Shown piece after piece: positions 25,494 to 35,097 of a DNA stretch of 64,000 nt. The number at the start of each line of letters is the position of its first letter. Position 1 is the first letter of the stretch. This stretch comes from JAJDNH01 sp964552395 (GTDB taxonomy: Bacteria; Acidobacteriota; Thermoanaerobaculia; Thermoanaerobaculales; Sulfomarinibacteraceae), in contig CAZKGM010000002.1 of the NCBI GenBank assembly GCA_964552395.1, positions 220,686-284,685 of the forward strand. Reading direction: 5' to 3'. The notes beneath the pieces are model-generated. The model was given only the letters and a program-made list of their open reading frames with translations, had not been told where the DNA came from and made no database searches. The position numbers were made by a program, and so were the translations under genes.

Positions 25494-28400
25494 CTACACA
25501 TCCGTGAGCCCCAGCGTCCGAATGTGGTACAGAAGTGTCTGGCGGGAGATTCCGAGCTCACGTGCGGTGGCACTCCGATTGCCCTGGTGCCGCTGGAGCG
25601 CCGACCTGAAGAGCCGGCGCCGGAACCCCGTCAGCGCCACCTCGTAGTTGCACGCGCCGATTGGCTCGGGCACAGCATCGAACGGCAGATGTTCGGGCCG
25701 CACGACCCCTCCGTCGGCACGAACTGCGGCGACTTCGATCACGCTTCGCAGCTCACGGACATTGCCGGGCCAGTCGTGGCGCAGAAGGGCGGCCTCCGCT
25801 TCACGACTCCATCGCAATGGTCGGCTCCCGTTGCGACGCATCAGCAAGCTTTCGAACAACTCTCTCAGCACCGGGATGTCCTCGCGACGATCCCGCAAAG
25901 GTGCGATGGTGACGGTGACGGAGGCGATTCGGAAGAACAGATCGGCCCGAAAGGTGCCGTCCCGAACCAGCTTCGACAGGTCGCGGTGGGTGGCAGCGAC
26001 AATCCGGACGTCGACCTCGCGCACCCGGTCGGAACCGACCGGGCGAACCTCGTGCGACTCCAGGAACCTCAGGAGCTTGGCCTGCAGCGCCAGATCCAGG
26101 TCACCGATCTCGTCCAGGAATAGCGTCCCGTGGTGAGCCGCAACGGCGAGGCCGCCCCGCTCCCGGTCCGCCCCCGTGAAGGCGCCGCGCACTGAGCCGA
26201 AGAGCTCGGACTCGACCAGCGCGGCCGGCACGGCCGCCATGTTGACGCCGACAAAACGCCCGCGGCGACCGGAGAGCCGATGCAGCGCCCGCGCCGCCAC
26301 CTCCTTCCCAACCCCGGTTTCACCGAGGATTGTCACCGGCATGTCTGCGGACGCCAGGCTCTTGATCTCCCCCCGCAGCTCGCGGATTGCGTTGCTCCCG
26401 CCGTGAAGGCCGGTCGCACTGGCCTCCGGGTCCGGATCCTCGTCGTCCGGAACGACCAAGAGCGAGGTGAGAGCAGTGAGAAGCCGCCATACCGAGCGAT
26501 CGCGGACCGGCGCGCCGAGCGCAACGAGACTGACATCGCCGCCGTCCACTCGTTCGCGTTCGATCCCGTCTCCCGCCCTCCAGACGAGGTGGCCGCTCCG
26601 TCGCGCCCGCACCTCGAGGCCCGTGACGCCGAGCCCTTCGAGCAGCTCTCCGACCTCGTCGCCCGCAAGGGCGCTCAGGCTGCCCTCCTCCGCCAGCCGA
26701 CCGAGAACGCCGAGAACCTCCGAGCTGGATGCAACTTCGTCTCGCAGGCGGCGGGCCCAGCCGTCCAGCCCTGCACCCACAAGCGCCGACACGGCGCGAT
26801 TGCGCACGCCAGGGGCAACCCAGTCCTGGCGCCCCAGAAGCCGTTCACAGATTGCTAGCGCAAGGGCTTGCGACGCGAGGATGGGTGAGCCCGTCCCAAG
26901 CACCGCGACCGCCGCCGCGCGATCACCACGAACGAGGGCGCCGGCAAGCCGCGCGCACAGGAGGAGTCCCCACGGATCCGGCACGTCATCGTCACACCGC
27001 TCGTCCTCGCCGAGCAGGGTTTTGGCCAAGGGTACCCACATCGAGCCCTCCTGGCCACCTCGCTCGAGCAGCTCCACCGCTGCAGACAGATCGTGTCTCA
27101 ACAGGGCCTCCGCTCCGCGAAGGAAGGCTGTGCCCTCGCCGACCCCGTCGCGCTCCGCCTGTTCCTGCGGCGGAAGCCGCTGCACGCCCTCGGTGAAGCG
27201 CCGTTCGTCCCCAATAGCGAGAGCGAGCCGAGTCCTCTCCCAGTCGAGATACTGGTCAGGACGGCCGTCGTCGGAGGTCGAGAAGCGAGCCAGGGCGCGG
27301 TTCACTTCCAGCTTGTCGAGATCCGATACTCCCATGTTGAAAAGGACGACACGCGTACGAAAGCGGAACCCCGCCGCCTGCAGCAGCCGGAAGGCCCGCA
27401 GGTGATGCAGATCTGCAGCAACCGTGTCCCCCTGTACCAGCGACACACGGCCAAGGTCGAGCTGGACGAGCCCGGCCCTTCCCGGTGCGGGCTCCTCGTC
27501 GGCAACACAGCGCAGAATCCGAGCGCCTGCCCGGTATCGGCCGTCCGCAAACATGACCAGCGCCATCCGATGAGCGAGCTCCCGCCGCAGAACCGGCGAG
27601 CCGGCGGTCACCTCGTGCCTCCAGCGTCTATCCCGGCCCTTCTTGTTCTCACTCAGCAGCGTCAGGTTGATCTCGATCCGGCGGCGGACAAACCCGCCCA
27701 GCGCGGGTATGCAACGGCGCAGCGCGGCTTCGGCCTCCCGCGCTCCGCCGGCCGTCCCGAGGACGGCACCCTCCAGCCGCCTCAGTGCAACCTCGGCGGC
27801 TGCACGCGGCGCCACCGCCGCCTCAGCCTCCGGCACGAGCTCTACCTTCACATCCGGCGGGGTGTCGACCGCGTTGAGCCACCGCGTCCACGGTCTCCCC
27901 TCCTGCTCGGACACGGCTGCCAACCAGCGCCTCGCCTCTGTGAGGTCCAACTCGCCCAGCGCGGCCTCGGCGAGGGCCAGGCGAAGTGCTGGCGGAACCG
28001 CATCGGGCGCGACCTCGCCGAACACGCTCAACGCCTCGCGTCCCTCGAGCGCCTGTGTCTGCATCCGCACCCATTCCAGCGCCTCGCCCTCGTCCTCGCC
28101 CCCCAACAGGCGGTGCCGAAGGTGGGGCCCCGAACTCCGGACGAACAACCCTGCGACCTCCCGGTGGAGCTCGTCCGTGCGCATCAAGGGCGGCAGCGGC
28201 AGGCGCCAACGGTCGCCCCGCCGGACGGCGCCAAGGGCCTGCGCACGACGGGCGAGGTCGGGCGGCCGCAAAGCCGTGAGCGCCATTGCCATCGCTTCGG
28301 GGACGCCGCCCGGCAGCAGCGACAGAACACGGCCGACGAGATCTTCGCCGACGGGGGTCGCCTTGCCTCTCTCCCCGTCGGCGAAGAGGGCTGCCGCAAC

Positions 28401-29357
28401 CTGGCTCAGCTCGTGGGCATCGGCCCCCGAGAACGGCCCGAACCGCCCACGCCGGATTCCCACCTCGGCACGGGCGCGATCCCGCTCCGGTCCTGTAATG
28501 AACAGGTGGCGGTCCAGGCGCTCGCCCTCGACCACCGCCGGCTCGGGAGGCGACCAGCCGGACGGGAAGGTCCCGATCACGATAGCCCTCCCCTCCCCAG
28601 CACGCGCGATCCAGCGGCTCACCGCCATCAGGTCGCCCTGAGTATGTTCGCCGGCTACGATGAGGCATCCACCGGCGCCGAGCCCGGCTTGCGGGGCGGT
28701 ACCAACCTCCTCCGGCGACGTCTCTTGCAGCCAGACTCGTTGTCCCCTGTCGCGCAGGTTCTGCCAGACGCCGCAGGCCAGTCGCATCGCCCGCCTGCGG
28801 TCAGGCACGCTCCAGTAGGCCACCTCGCGGGGCAGCGGCAGCGTCGGCAGCTTCCAGCGCACCATCCAGAGGCTGCGTGCGGTCACCGGATCGAGAGGTT
28901 GTGGTAGGAGTCTGACCAGCCTGCTGATCCACGGCACTAGCGTAAGCCAGTCGTGCTCGAGAGGACGCTCGAAGAGCTCGGCAGGCAGCTCGGTCGTCGA
29001 CCGCACCGTCTCCAGCACGGCATCGCGCGTCCGCCTGCCTGCCTCCTCACCTCCCCCCAACCTCCCATGGACCGAGCCGAGCGACCTCGGCAACCCGGCC
29101 ACCACCGCCTGCGGGCCCTCGCCGTCGTCGATCACTTCCAGCCCGCGAATCGCGGCCTGTCCGGTCCACAGGTCAAGCTCGGCCAGCAGCGAGGACAGGG
29201 CCAGCACCTGCACCGCAACCGCCAGACGCGAAGTGCGCGAGAGCCGGCCGAGGTCCGAAGACGGCGGCGCCACCAGGGCCAGACCGTCATCGGTCACTCG
29301 GACCTCGGGCAGGCACGGGTGGTCGAGAAGCAGCAACGCCGGTGAGACCCTCTTCAT
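25494..29357 (-). CDS. Giant sigma-54-dependent transcriptional activator
   Basis: A 1287-residue bacterial enhancer-binding protein. The C-terminal quarter is canonical: Walker A GETGVGKE near residue 1010, GAFTGA near 1057 for sigma-54 contact, Walker B LFLDEIGDL near 1078, sensor and arginine-finger regions, WPGNVREL, and a Fis-type helix-turn-helix near 1265-1282 (ARELGISRQTLLYH). The first 950 or so residues match no standard receiver, PAS, GAF or ACT input domain. They are mostly helical with solenoid-like repeats in the middle (about 440-900). The ATG at 29357 overlaps the aroA stop codon as ATGA. A perfect sigma-54 promoter lies 155 bases past its 3' end. Confidence 0.88.
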   Translation of the reverse strand: MKRVSPALLLLDHPCLPEVRVTDDGLALVAPPSSDLGRLSRTSRLAVAVQVLALSSLLAELDLWTGQAAIRGLEVIDDGEGPQAVVAGLPRSLGSVHGRLGGGEEAGRRTRDAVLETVRSTTELPAELFERPLEHDWLTLVPWISRLVRLLPQPLDPVTARSLWMVRWKLPTLPLPREVAYWSVPDRRRAMRLACGVWQNLRDRGQRVWLQETSPEEVGTAPQAGLGAGGCLIVAGEHTQGDLMAVSRWIARAGEGRAIVIGTFPSGWSPPEPAVVEGERLDRHLFITGPERDRARAEVGIRRGRFGPFSGADAHELSQVAAALFADGERGKATPVGEDLVGRVLSLLPGGVPEAMAMALTALRPPDLARRAQALGAVRRGDRWRLPLPPLMRTDELHREVAGLFVRSSGPHLRHRLLGGEDEGEALEWVRMQTQALEGREALSVFGEVAPDAVPPALRLALAEAALGELDLTEARRWLAAVSEQEGRPWTRWLNAVDTPPDVKVELVPEAEAAVAPRAAAEVALRRLEGAVLGTAGGAREAEAALRRCIPALGGFVRRRIEINLTLLSENKKGRDRRWRHEVTAGSPVLRRELAHRMALVMFADGRYRAGARILRCVADEEPAPGRAGLVQLDLGRVSLVQGDTVAADLHHLRAFRLLQAAGFRFRTRVVLFNMGVSDLDKLEVNRALARFSTSDDGRPDQYLDWERTRLALAIGDERRFTEGVQRLPPQEQAERDGVGEGTAFLRGAEALLRHDLSAAVELLERGGQEGSMWVPLAKTLLGEDERCDDDVPDPWGLLLCARLAGALVRGDRAAAVAVLGTGSPILASQALALAICERLLGRQDWVAPGVRNRAVSALVGAGLDGWARRLRDEVASSSEVLGVLGRLAEEGSLSALAGDEVGELLEGLGVTGLEVRARRSGHLVWRAGDGIERERVDGGDVSLVALGAPVRDRSVWRLLTALTSLLVVPDDEDPDPEASATGLHGGSNAIRELRGEIKSLASADMPVTILGETGVGKEVAARALHRLSGRRGRFVGVNMAAVPAALVESELFGSVRGAFTGADRERGGLAVAAHHGTLFLDEIGDLDLALQAKLLRFLESHEVRPVGSDRVREVDVRIVAATHRDLSKLVRDGTFRADLFFRIASVTVTIAPLRDRREDIPVLRELFESLLMRRNGSRPLRWSREAEAALLRHDWPGNVRELRSVIEVAAVRADGGVVRPEHLPFDAVPEPIGACNYEVALTGFRRRLFRSALQRHQGNRSATARELGISRQTLLYHIRTLGLTDV

Positions 29358-30667
29358 CCCGTCACCTTCTCCCACTCCTGCCAGAAGCCCGGGAACGACT
29401 TGCCGACGCACCCGGCATCGTCGAGATGGACGGGACCGGCCCGCAGCGCCGCAACCGCCATGGCCATCGCTACCCTGTGATCACCGGCCGCGGTGACCGC
29501 AACGGGAGTGTCATGAGCGGCTACCGGCACGTTGACGGTCAGGGAGGTTGCGTCGACCACGAGGCCGGCGCCGAGGCGCCGCAGGTTTTCGGCCATGACC
29601 GTCAGCCTGTCGCTCTCCTTGTGCCGAAGGTGGCCGAGTCCGGTCAGCCGCGACCCCCGACCCGCCACCGCCGCGGCCACCGCTAGCGCCGGAAACAGGT
29701 CCGGCGCATCGGCGAGGTCAGCTCTCACCGGCCCGGAGAGGGGACCGCCGCAACCGACCCCACCATCGTGGGCCTGCACGCTGACGCCTGCCAGGCCGAG
29801 GATCGTGGCGACCTGCCGGTCACCCTGAGAGCTTGCGAGGTCGACTCCATCGATGTCCACCGTACCGCCGGCCACCGCAGCCGCGGCGAGGAAGAACGCG
29901 GCCGCCGACCAGTCGCCCTCGACACGCAACTCCGCCGGCGCGAGAGGTCCGGGCGCGACTTGCCAACTGCGAAGCTCGTCATCCACTTCGACGGCGGCGC
30001 CGAAGGCCCTCAGGACGTCGCGCGTCAGCGCCAGGTAGGGCCGCGAAGGCACGGGTCCCTCCAGCTCCAGCGTCAGGCCGCGGGTCATCAGGGGTGCGGC
30101 CACCAGCAGGGACGACACGAACTGCGACGATGGCCCCGGCGCCAGGTGAAGCCTCCCTCCCGCCAGTTGCCGGCCCTGGACCAGAACCGGCAGCCGGTCG
30201 CCCGCTGCCGCCCGGACATCCGCCCCGAGTCGGACCAACGCCGACAGCAGCGGCGCCATCGGGCGCTCGCGCAGGCGCGGCGCACCGTCGACCACCGTGA
30301 CCCCGGGAGAAGCGGCCAGCAAACCCAAGAGCAGGCGCGAACCGGTCCCCGAGTTGCCGAGGTCGAGCCTGACCCGCCGGTTTGGAACCTGCCGGCATCC
30401 GACCCGCACCGTGCCGCCGCTCCACCCGATCTCCCACCCGCACTCGCTCAAAGCCCGTGCCAGGAGCTGCGTGTCTTCGCAGTCCAGCGGCGACGATACC
30501 GTGCCGCCGCCGGCGACGGCAGCCACTGCCAGGACGCGGTTGGTCAGGCTCTTCGAGGCTGGCACGCCGACGTGGGCCCGGACGGGGCCCGCCGCGGGGC
30601 CAAGGACCTTACCCTGCGGCATGCCGGCGCCGACGATCCGAAGGTAACGCCATCGCGGCCGGCTCAT
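29354..30667 (-). CDS. aroA: 3-phosphoshikimate 1-carboxyvinyltransferase (EPSP synthase)
   Basis: Transfers enolpyruvyl from PEP to shikimate-3-phosphate in the shikimate pathway. It has 437 residues. The family motifs are visible in order: PASKSLTNRVL near residue 37, GNSGTGSRLLLG near 105, RLRERPMAPL near 128, VEGDWSAAAFFLA near 250 and HKESDRL near 345. The glycine-rich active-site segment reads GNSGTGS where many class I enzymes have GNAGTA. A shorter start at residue 16 (30622) is possible. Its stop overlaps the start of the sigma-54 activator gene. Confidence 0.94.
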   Translation of the reverse strand: MSRPRWRYLRIVGAGMPQGKVLGPAAGPVRAHVGVPASKSLTNRVLAVAAVAGGGTVSSPLDCEDTQLLARALSECGWEIGWSGGTVRVGCRQVPNRRVRLDLGNSGTGSRLLLGLLAASPGVTVVDGAPRLRERPMAPLLSALVRLGADVRAAAGDRLPVLVQGRQLAGGRLHLAPGPSSQFVSSLLVAAPLMTRGLTLELEGPVPSRPYLALTRDVLRAFGAAVEVDDELRSWQVAPGPLAPAELRVEGDWSAAAFFLAAAAVAGGTVDIDGVDLASSQGDRQVATILGLAGVSVQAHDGGVGCGGPLSGPVRADLADAPDLFPALAVAAAVAGRGSRLTGLGHLRHKESDRLTVMAENLRRLGAGLVVDATSLTVNVPVAAHDTPVAVTAAGDHRVAMAMAVAALRAGPVHLDDAGCVGKSFPGFWQEWEKVTG

Positions 30668-30703
30668 CGCCGCTCACCGCGACTCGCGTGTGAAACGTCC
30701 GGG

Positions 30704-31474
30704 TCAGCTTGGCTGTCCGCCGTCGAGGCATGCGTCCATTGTCGGCACGTACCTCGCGGGTGTCAAGGTTTTCTCCACCAATCCCCAGGCGCCGTTATCC
30801 TCTATCAGAACCGCCAGACCGAAGTCGAGCCATGCGGGAACGACCAGCGCGACGCGCCCCTCGCGCTCGTACCTCCAGGGAGTGTGGAAGTGTCCCCACA
30901 GCACGACATCCACACCCTTCCGCCAGGCCACCTCGGCCTCGGCACGGAGCTCCTTGATCGGTTTGCGGTACCTGAACCGGCGGTTGGTCGCCGCCAGCCG
31001 AGCTTCCATCGAGCGCACGATCCGCATGGCGACGCTCCGTGGCAGGGACCGTGCCACGAGTCGCGCCACCAGTGACTTGGAGACCGTAGCCCAAAATCGG
31101 TACTGGAGATCGCGCCGGTTCACGCGGTCGCCGTGCCTGAGCAGGAAACGATGGTCCGCAGCCGCCAGCTCGTAACCGAGACCGCTGGCATCGATGTGAG
31201 CAGCGAGGTCGGGCTCGTCGAGGAAGAAGTCGCGGTTACCCTCGACGAGAACGACCCTGACGCCAGCCGCACGCGCGGCGTCCCAGGCCTTGACGACCGT
31301 TCGAACCGAGGCCGTCCACAGTTTCTCCATCCCGATCAGGTACTGGCACACGTCACCGAGGTACACGATCTCCCCGATTCCGGCACCGGTGGCACGCTCG
31401 ATGAGCGCCGCCATGGCCTCCGTATCGCCCTGCCGCTGGCCGACGTGAGCGTCAGCGATGACCAGTCTCTTCAC
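30704..31474 (-). CDS. Metallophosphoesterase, LpxH/UDP-2,3-diacylglucosamine hydrolase-like
   Basis: A 256-residue calcineurin-like phosphoesterase. The metal-binding motifs appear in order: ADAHVG at the N-terminus, YLGDVCQ, EGNRDFF and WGHFHTP. The overall layout and the EGNRD wording resemble LpxH, which cleaves UDP-2,3-diacylglucosamine in lipid A synthesis, but the match is not close enough to assign that reaction. GTG start at 31474 begins exactly at the first beta strand; the open frame upstream is not protein-like. It precedes aroA by 36 bases in the same direction and may head this operon. Confidence 0.78.
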   Translation of the reverse strand: MKRLVIADAHVGQRQGDTEAMAALIERATGAGIGEIVYLGDVCQYLIGMEKLWTASVRTVVKAWDAARAAGVRVVLVEGNRDFFLDEPDLAAHIDASGLGYELAAADHRFLLRHGDRVNRRDLQYRFWATVSKSLVARLVARSLPRSVAMRIVRSMEARLAATNRRFRYRKPIKELRAEAEVAWRKGVDVVLWGHFHTPWRYEREGRVALVVPAWLDFGLAVLIEDNGAWGLVEKTLTPARYVPTMDACLDGGQPS

Positions 31475-31631
31475 GCGAGCGATGGTACAGCATGCGGCAA
31501 CCTGCTCCATGGGCCATCGAGACGTGACCGGGCTCACCGGATTCCTATGGTCCCAACAACTCCGCTTCACCGAAAGTGCCTGCAGTACACACATCTGCGG
31601 CCGACCGAAACGCGCACCCTCAAACCATGGC

Positions 31632-31660
31632 TGGGAATCCCGGGAAGAACCCCGTATACT
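31632..31660 (+). promoter_or_regulatory. Candidate promoter of the subtilase gene
   Basis: TATACT (-10, five of six matches) lies at 31655-31660 with a weak -35 (TGGGAA) 17 bases upstream. The implied start is about 20 to 25 bases before the ATG, leaving room for the GGGAGG ribosome site. Confidence 0.35.
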
Positions 31661-31691
31661 CTCTTGGTTCTGTGGCTTGGGAGGCCTGTAG

Positions 31692-34600
31692 ATGAACCTC
31701 GGGACACCACGAAGACTCACACTCATCACGGCTGCCGTCGTCCTTGCGGCGGCGACGGCACTTGCCGCGCCGCCGCTGAACAAGGCCCAGCAGGAGCGGC
31801 TGGCCCCCGTTCTGGTCCGCGCCTATGACGGCGGGTCGACCTCGTTTCGGGTGATCGTCCACGTCAAGGCGCCGGATGCGGCGCGGATCCCGCTCACCCC
31901 CCGGGGAGTGCCATACCCGCGGGCCCGCTTCGACGCGATCCGGGGCGCGCTCACCCGGGAGCTGGGCAGCCTCAACGGCCGGCTCTCGGCCGGCCAGATG
32001 AAGATCCACCACGTGTACCGCCTGCAGCCGGCGTTCGACGCCACGGTCGGACGGACGGGCCTGGAGGCCCTCGCCTCCGACCCGAACGTGACCTTCGTCG
32101 AGGAAGACCTGGTCCTCCACGCCATGACCGCCCAGGGCTTGCCACTGATTCACGCCGACGTGCTTCACAACCTCGGCTTCACTGGGACCGGGACTTCGGT
32201 GGCCATCGTCGACACCGGGGTCGACTACAACCACCCGGCGCTCGGCGGTGCACCGATAACAGAGAATTCCAAGGTCGTCTTTGGCATGGACACGGCAGAT
32301 GACGATGACGACCCGATGGACTGCGGCGATCACGGCACGGCGGTGGCCTCGATCGCCGCCGGGCTCCCCTACCAGTGGCCGGATGGCAAGAGCTTTGCGG
32401 GAGGAGTCGCTCCGGGGGCCAAGATCTTGGCCTACAAAGCGAGCCCCGATGCCAACTGTGACACCTTCTACACCGGAGACGTCGTCGATGCCATCGACGA
32501 TGCCGTCACGAACCAGCGGGACACCTACAACCTCGTGGCCATCAACCTCTCAATAGGGGGTACCAGCTCGACCGGCCTCTGCGACTACGGCAACTCGGAC
32601 AGACTGGCCTATGCCAATGCCATCAGTGCAGCCTCGCAGGCCGGGGTCGCCGTCGCAGCTGCCGCCGGAAACGAGAACAACAAGTCAGGAATCGACGTTC
32701 CTGGTTGTATCAGCAGCGCCATCAGCGTCGGCTCGGTGTACGACACGAACGTCCCAGGCACGCTCAGGTTCTGCAAGAACGACTCGTGTTCCGAGACCTT
32801 GTGCACCGATGAATTCCCCCAGGCAAAGACAGTTCCCTGCTACTCCAACTCGGACAAGTACCTCGATCTGCTAGCGCCGTCGGAGCTCTTGACCGCCGCA
32901 AAGGCCGGCGGCGAGGTCACGGAAGACTCCAACGGCTATGGGAACTTTGGTGGCACCTCCGGCGCCACGCCGTACGTGACCGGTTCCATTGCGCTCCTGC
33001 ACGAGGCGATCCCGGGCCTCGACGCCGCCAACGCGCGCCTATTGCTGGCGATGACCGGCACCCCGATCACCGATAGCAACAACATCACGCGGCCGCTGAT
33101 CGATCTCCAGGCCGCCCTGAACGCCGGGCTCACCGGCCTCGGCGAACCGACCTACGTCGACATCGTGCCCGAGGGCGCGGAGACCGGAACCGCCACCTCC
33201 CAGGTCACGCTCGACCAGGCCGGGGTCATCACGGCGGTGCACGTGCGGGTCGAGATCATCCATCCCGATCCCTCGCAGCTGGTTGTCACTCTGATCGCGC
33301 CTGACGGTAATCGGGTCAAGCTACACGACCACACGTTTGCATCGGGAGGCATTTTCGCCCTCTACCCCGACGAGGTCGCACCCGCAGAGAGCCTCGGCGC
33401 CCTGGTCGGCAAGACCGCGGCTGGGACCTGGACCCTCGAGGTGGTCGACGATAGTAGCCAGCCGACGGCCGTGTCGGGCCAACAGAAGCTGATCGGATGG
33501 TCTCTCAGCGTCGACACCGGAAGCAGCGTCGGGCCACCGCAGTTCGCTAACTACGTGATCCCCGTCGGCGCCCACAAGCCGGGCTTCAAGACGACCTTCT
33601 GGTCTACCGACCTGCGCGTTCTGAACCCCTCGTCGACCTCGTCGGCCAGCTTCACCGTTTACGCCGTGCCGGAAGGCGCGGACGGCACGACCGAATACTA
33701 CGGCGTTCAGATGTCCGTCCCGGCAGGATCCATCGCGAGCATCCCGGACCTGCTGGCGAGCAAGTTCGGGCTGACCGACGACCAGGCCAACATCCTGCTC
33801 CAGGCCGACGGCATCCCGCTCGTCGCGACCTCGAGGACCTACAACAGCGGCGGTCCATCGGGAACCTATGGCCAGTTCGTGGGCGCTTCCCGCGGTATCG
33901 ACGGCATCGGTGACGGCGATCCGGCGCTGGTCATGCTCCAGCTGGCCAGTAACCCGAGCTTCCACACTAACGTCGGGTTCTCCGAGGTTGCCGGGCAGTC
34001 CGCGCAGGTCCGCGTGTCCCTGCACGACGGCGATACCGGCGCCGTCATCGGGACGCCCGCGACCTACCCCCTGGCAGCGTTCTCCAACCGGCAGATCAAC
34101 CGCATCTTCCCGGCTCTGGGCGCCGGCGCCAGTGACAACGCCTACGCAACCGTCGAGGTCGTCGGCGGCAACGGCCGCATCGAGGCCTACGCTACCACGG
34201 TGGACGAGGTCACGGGAGACGCCATCTACGTACCCGGCACGCATACCAGCTCTGCGGCCTCGCAGGTGGTGCCGATCGTCGCCAGCACCCACGGCAACCA
34301 GACCACTTTCTGGGTCAGCGACCTGCGGCTACTCAACGGCGGCAGCGCGGCGGCAACCGTGAAGATCGACTTCCAGCCGGAAATGCAGAGCTCCGGCACC
34401 GTCGCATCGATCACTCGTACCATCAACCCCGGGCAGGAGCTGGCCCTGGACGACATCGTGGGCCAGATCTTTGGCCAGAGCGAAACCAAGGGCTCGCTGC
34501 ACATCACCCGCACCTCGGGCAGCTCGCCCCTGCTCATCACCTCGCGCACCTACAACCGGGGCGGCGCCGGCACCTACGGCCAGTTCGTGCCGGCCGTGAC

Positions 34601-34958
34601 GAGCGGCTTCGACGGCAGCACGGGCGTCACGGTCATCAACCTCGACAAGACTGCCGTGTTCCGCAGCAACCTCGGCATCTGCGAGGTCGGAGGCGGCACG
34701 GTCACCGTGCGCTACGCCCTCAAGGACAGCCAGGGGCACACCCTGGGCGTCAAGAGCGTGACCCTCGGTCCCTACCAGGTGCTGCACATCAACGATATCT
34801 TCACCGACCTTGCGGCGGCCGCGCAGGCGAACACCCGGGTCGACCTCTTCCTCGACGCCTCCAGCAATGGCGGCGCCTTCACTGCCTACGGCACGCTGAT
34901 CGACAACGACAGCGGCGACGGCATCTACCTGCCGGCCGCGTCATTCCAAACCCAATAG
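31692..34958 (+). CDS. Secreted subtilisin-like serine protease with P domain and duplicated C-terminal domains
   Basis: A 1088-residue exported S8 protease. It has a Sec signal peptide (about residues 1-26, cleavage after ALAA), an I9-like propeptide (about 35-145), and a catalytic domain with Asp174 (IVDTGVDYNHP), His214 (GDHGTAVAS) and Ser423 (GGTSGATP). A proprotein-convertase-like P domain follows (about 495-610, GTWTLEVVDD). Two homologous units of about 230 residues each (about 620-850 and 855-1085) share TTFW-S-DLR-LN, SRTYN-GG--GTYGQF and related strings, and look like beta-sandwich domains. They may serve surface attachment or secretion. GGGAGG precedes the ATG. Confidence 0.93.
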   Translation: MNLGTPRRLTLITAAVVLAAATALAAPPLNKAQQERLAPVLVRAYDGGSTSFRVIVHVKAPDAARIPLTPRGVPYPRARFDAIRGALTRELGSLNGRLSAGQMKIHHVYRLQPAFDATVGRTGLEALASDPNVTFVEEDLVLHAMTAQGLPLIHADVLHNLGFTGTGTSVAIVDTGVDYNHPALGGAPITENSKVVFGMDTADDDDDPMDCGDHGTAVASIAAGLPYQWPDGKSFAGGVAPGAKILAYKASPDANCDTFYTGDVVDAIDDAVTNQRDTYNLVAINLSIGGTSSTGLCDYGNSDRLAYANAISAASQAGVAVAAAAGNENNKSGIDVPGCISSAISVGSVYDTNVPGTLRFCKNDSCSETLCTDEFPQAKTVPCYSNSDKYLDLLAPSELLTAAKAGGEVTEDSNGYGNFGGTSGATPYVTGSIALLHEAIPGLDAANARLLLAMTGTPITDSNNITRPLIDLQAALNAGLTGLGEPTYVDIVPEGAETGTATSQVTLDQAGVITAVHVRVEIIHPDPSQLVVTLIAPDGNRVKLHDHTFASGGIFALYPDEVAPAESLGALVGKTAAGTWTLEVVDDSSQPTAVSGQQKLIGWSLSVDTGSSVGPPQFANYVIPVGAHKPGFKTTFWSTDLRVLNPSSTSSASFTVYAVPEGADGTTEYYGVQMSVPAGSIASIPDLLASKFGLTDDQANILLQADGIPLVATSRTYNSGGPSGTYGQFVGASRGIDGIGDGDPALVMLQLASNPSFHTNVGFSEVAGQSAQVRVSLHDGDTGAVIGTPATYPLAAFSNRQINRIFPALGAGASDNAYATVEVVGGNGRIEAYATTVDEVTGDAIYVPGTHTSSAASQVVPIVASTHGNQTTFWVSDLRLLNGGSAAATVKIDFQPEMQSSGTVASITRTINPGQELALDDIVGQIFGQSETKGSLHITRTSGSSPLLITSRTYNRGGAGTYGQFVPAVTSGFDGSTGVTVINLDKTAVFRSNLGICEVGGGTVTVRYALKDSQGHTLGVKSVTLGPYQVLHINDIFTDLAAAAQANTRVDLFLDASSNGGAFTAYGTLIDNDSGDGIYLPAASFQTQ

Positions 34959-34971
34959 GCTGAAGAGCAAC

Positions 34972-34995
34972 GAGGCGGGCCCCATGGCCCGCCTC
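34972..34995. terminator. Strong hairpin between convergent genes
   Basis: A perfect 10-bp GC-rich stem (GAGGCGGGCC with GGCCCGCCTC) closes a CCAT loop 13 bases after the subtilase stop codon, followed by TTCTGTT. It lies between convergent genes and could end transcripts from both sides. Confidence 0.65.
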
Positions 34996-35097
34996 TTCTG
35001 TTGACGTTCCTTGCAAGATCTCTCGAGACCCGGCTGGAAACCCCGGTACCGTCCGCAGGCTTGGCTTGCGGTCGAGATCGGGGCGCAATGACCCGGG

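Noticed and set aside
27093..28907. Open frame of about 600 codons opposite the sigma-54 activator
   Set aside because: Same high-GC antisense effect; the opposite strand has clear domain motifs and this one has none.
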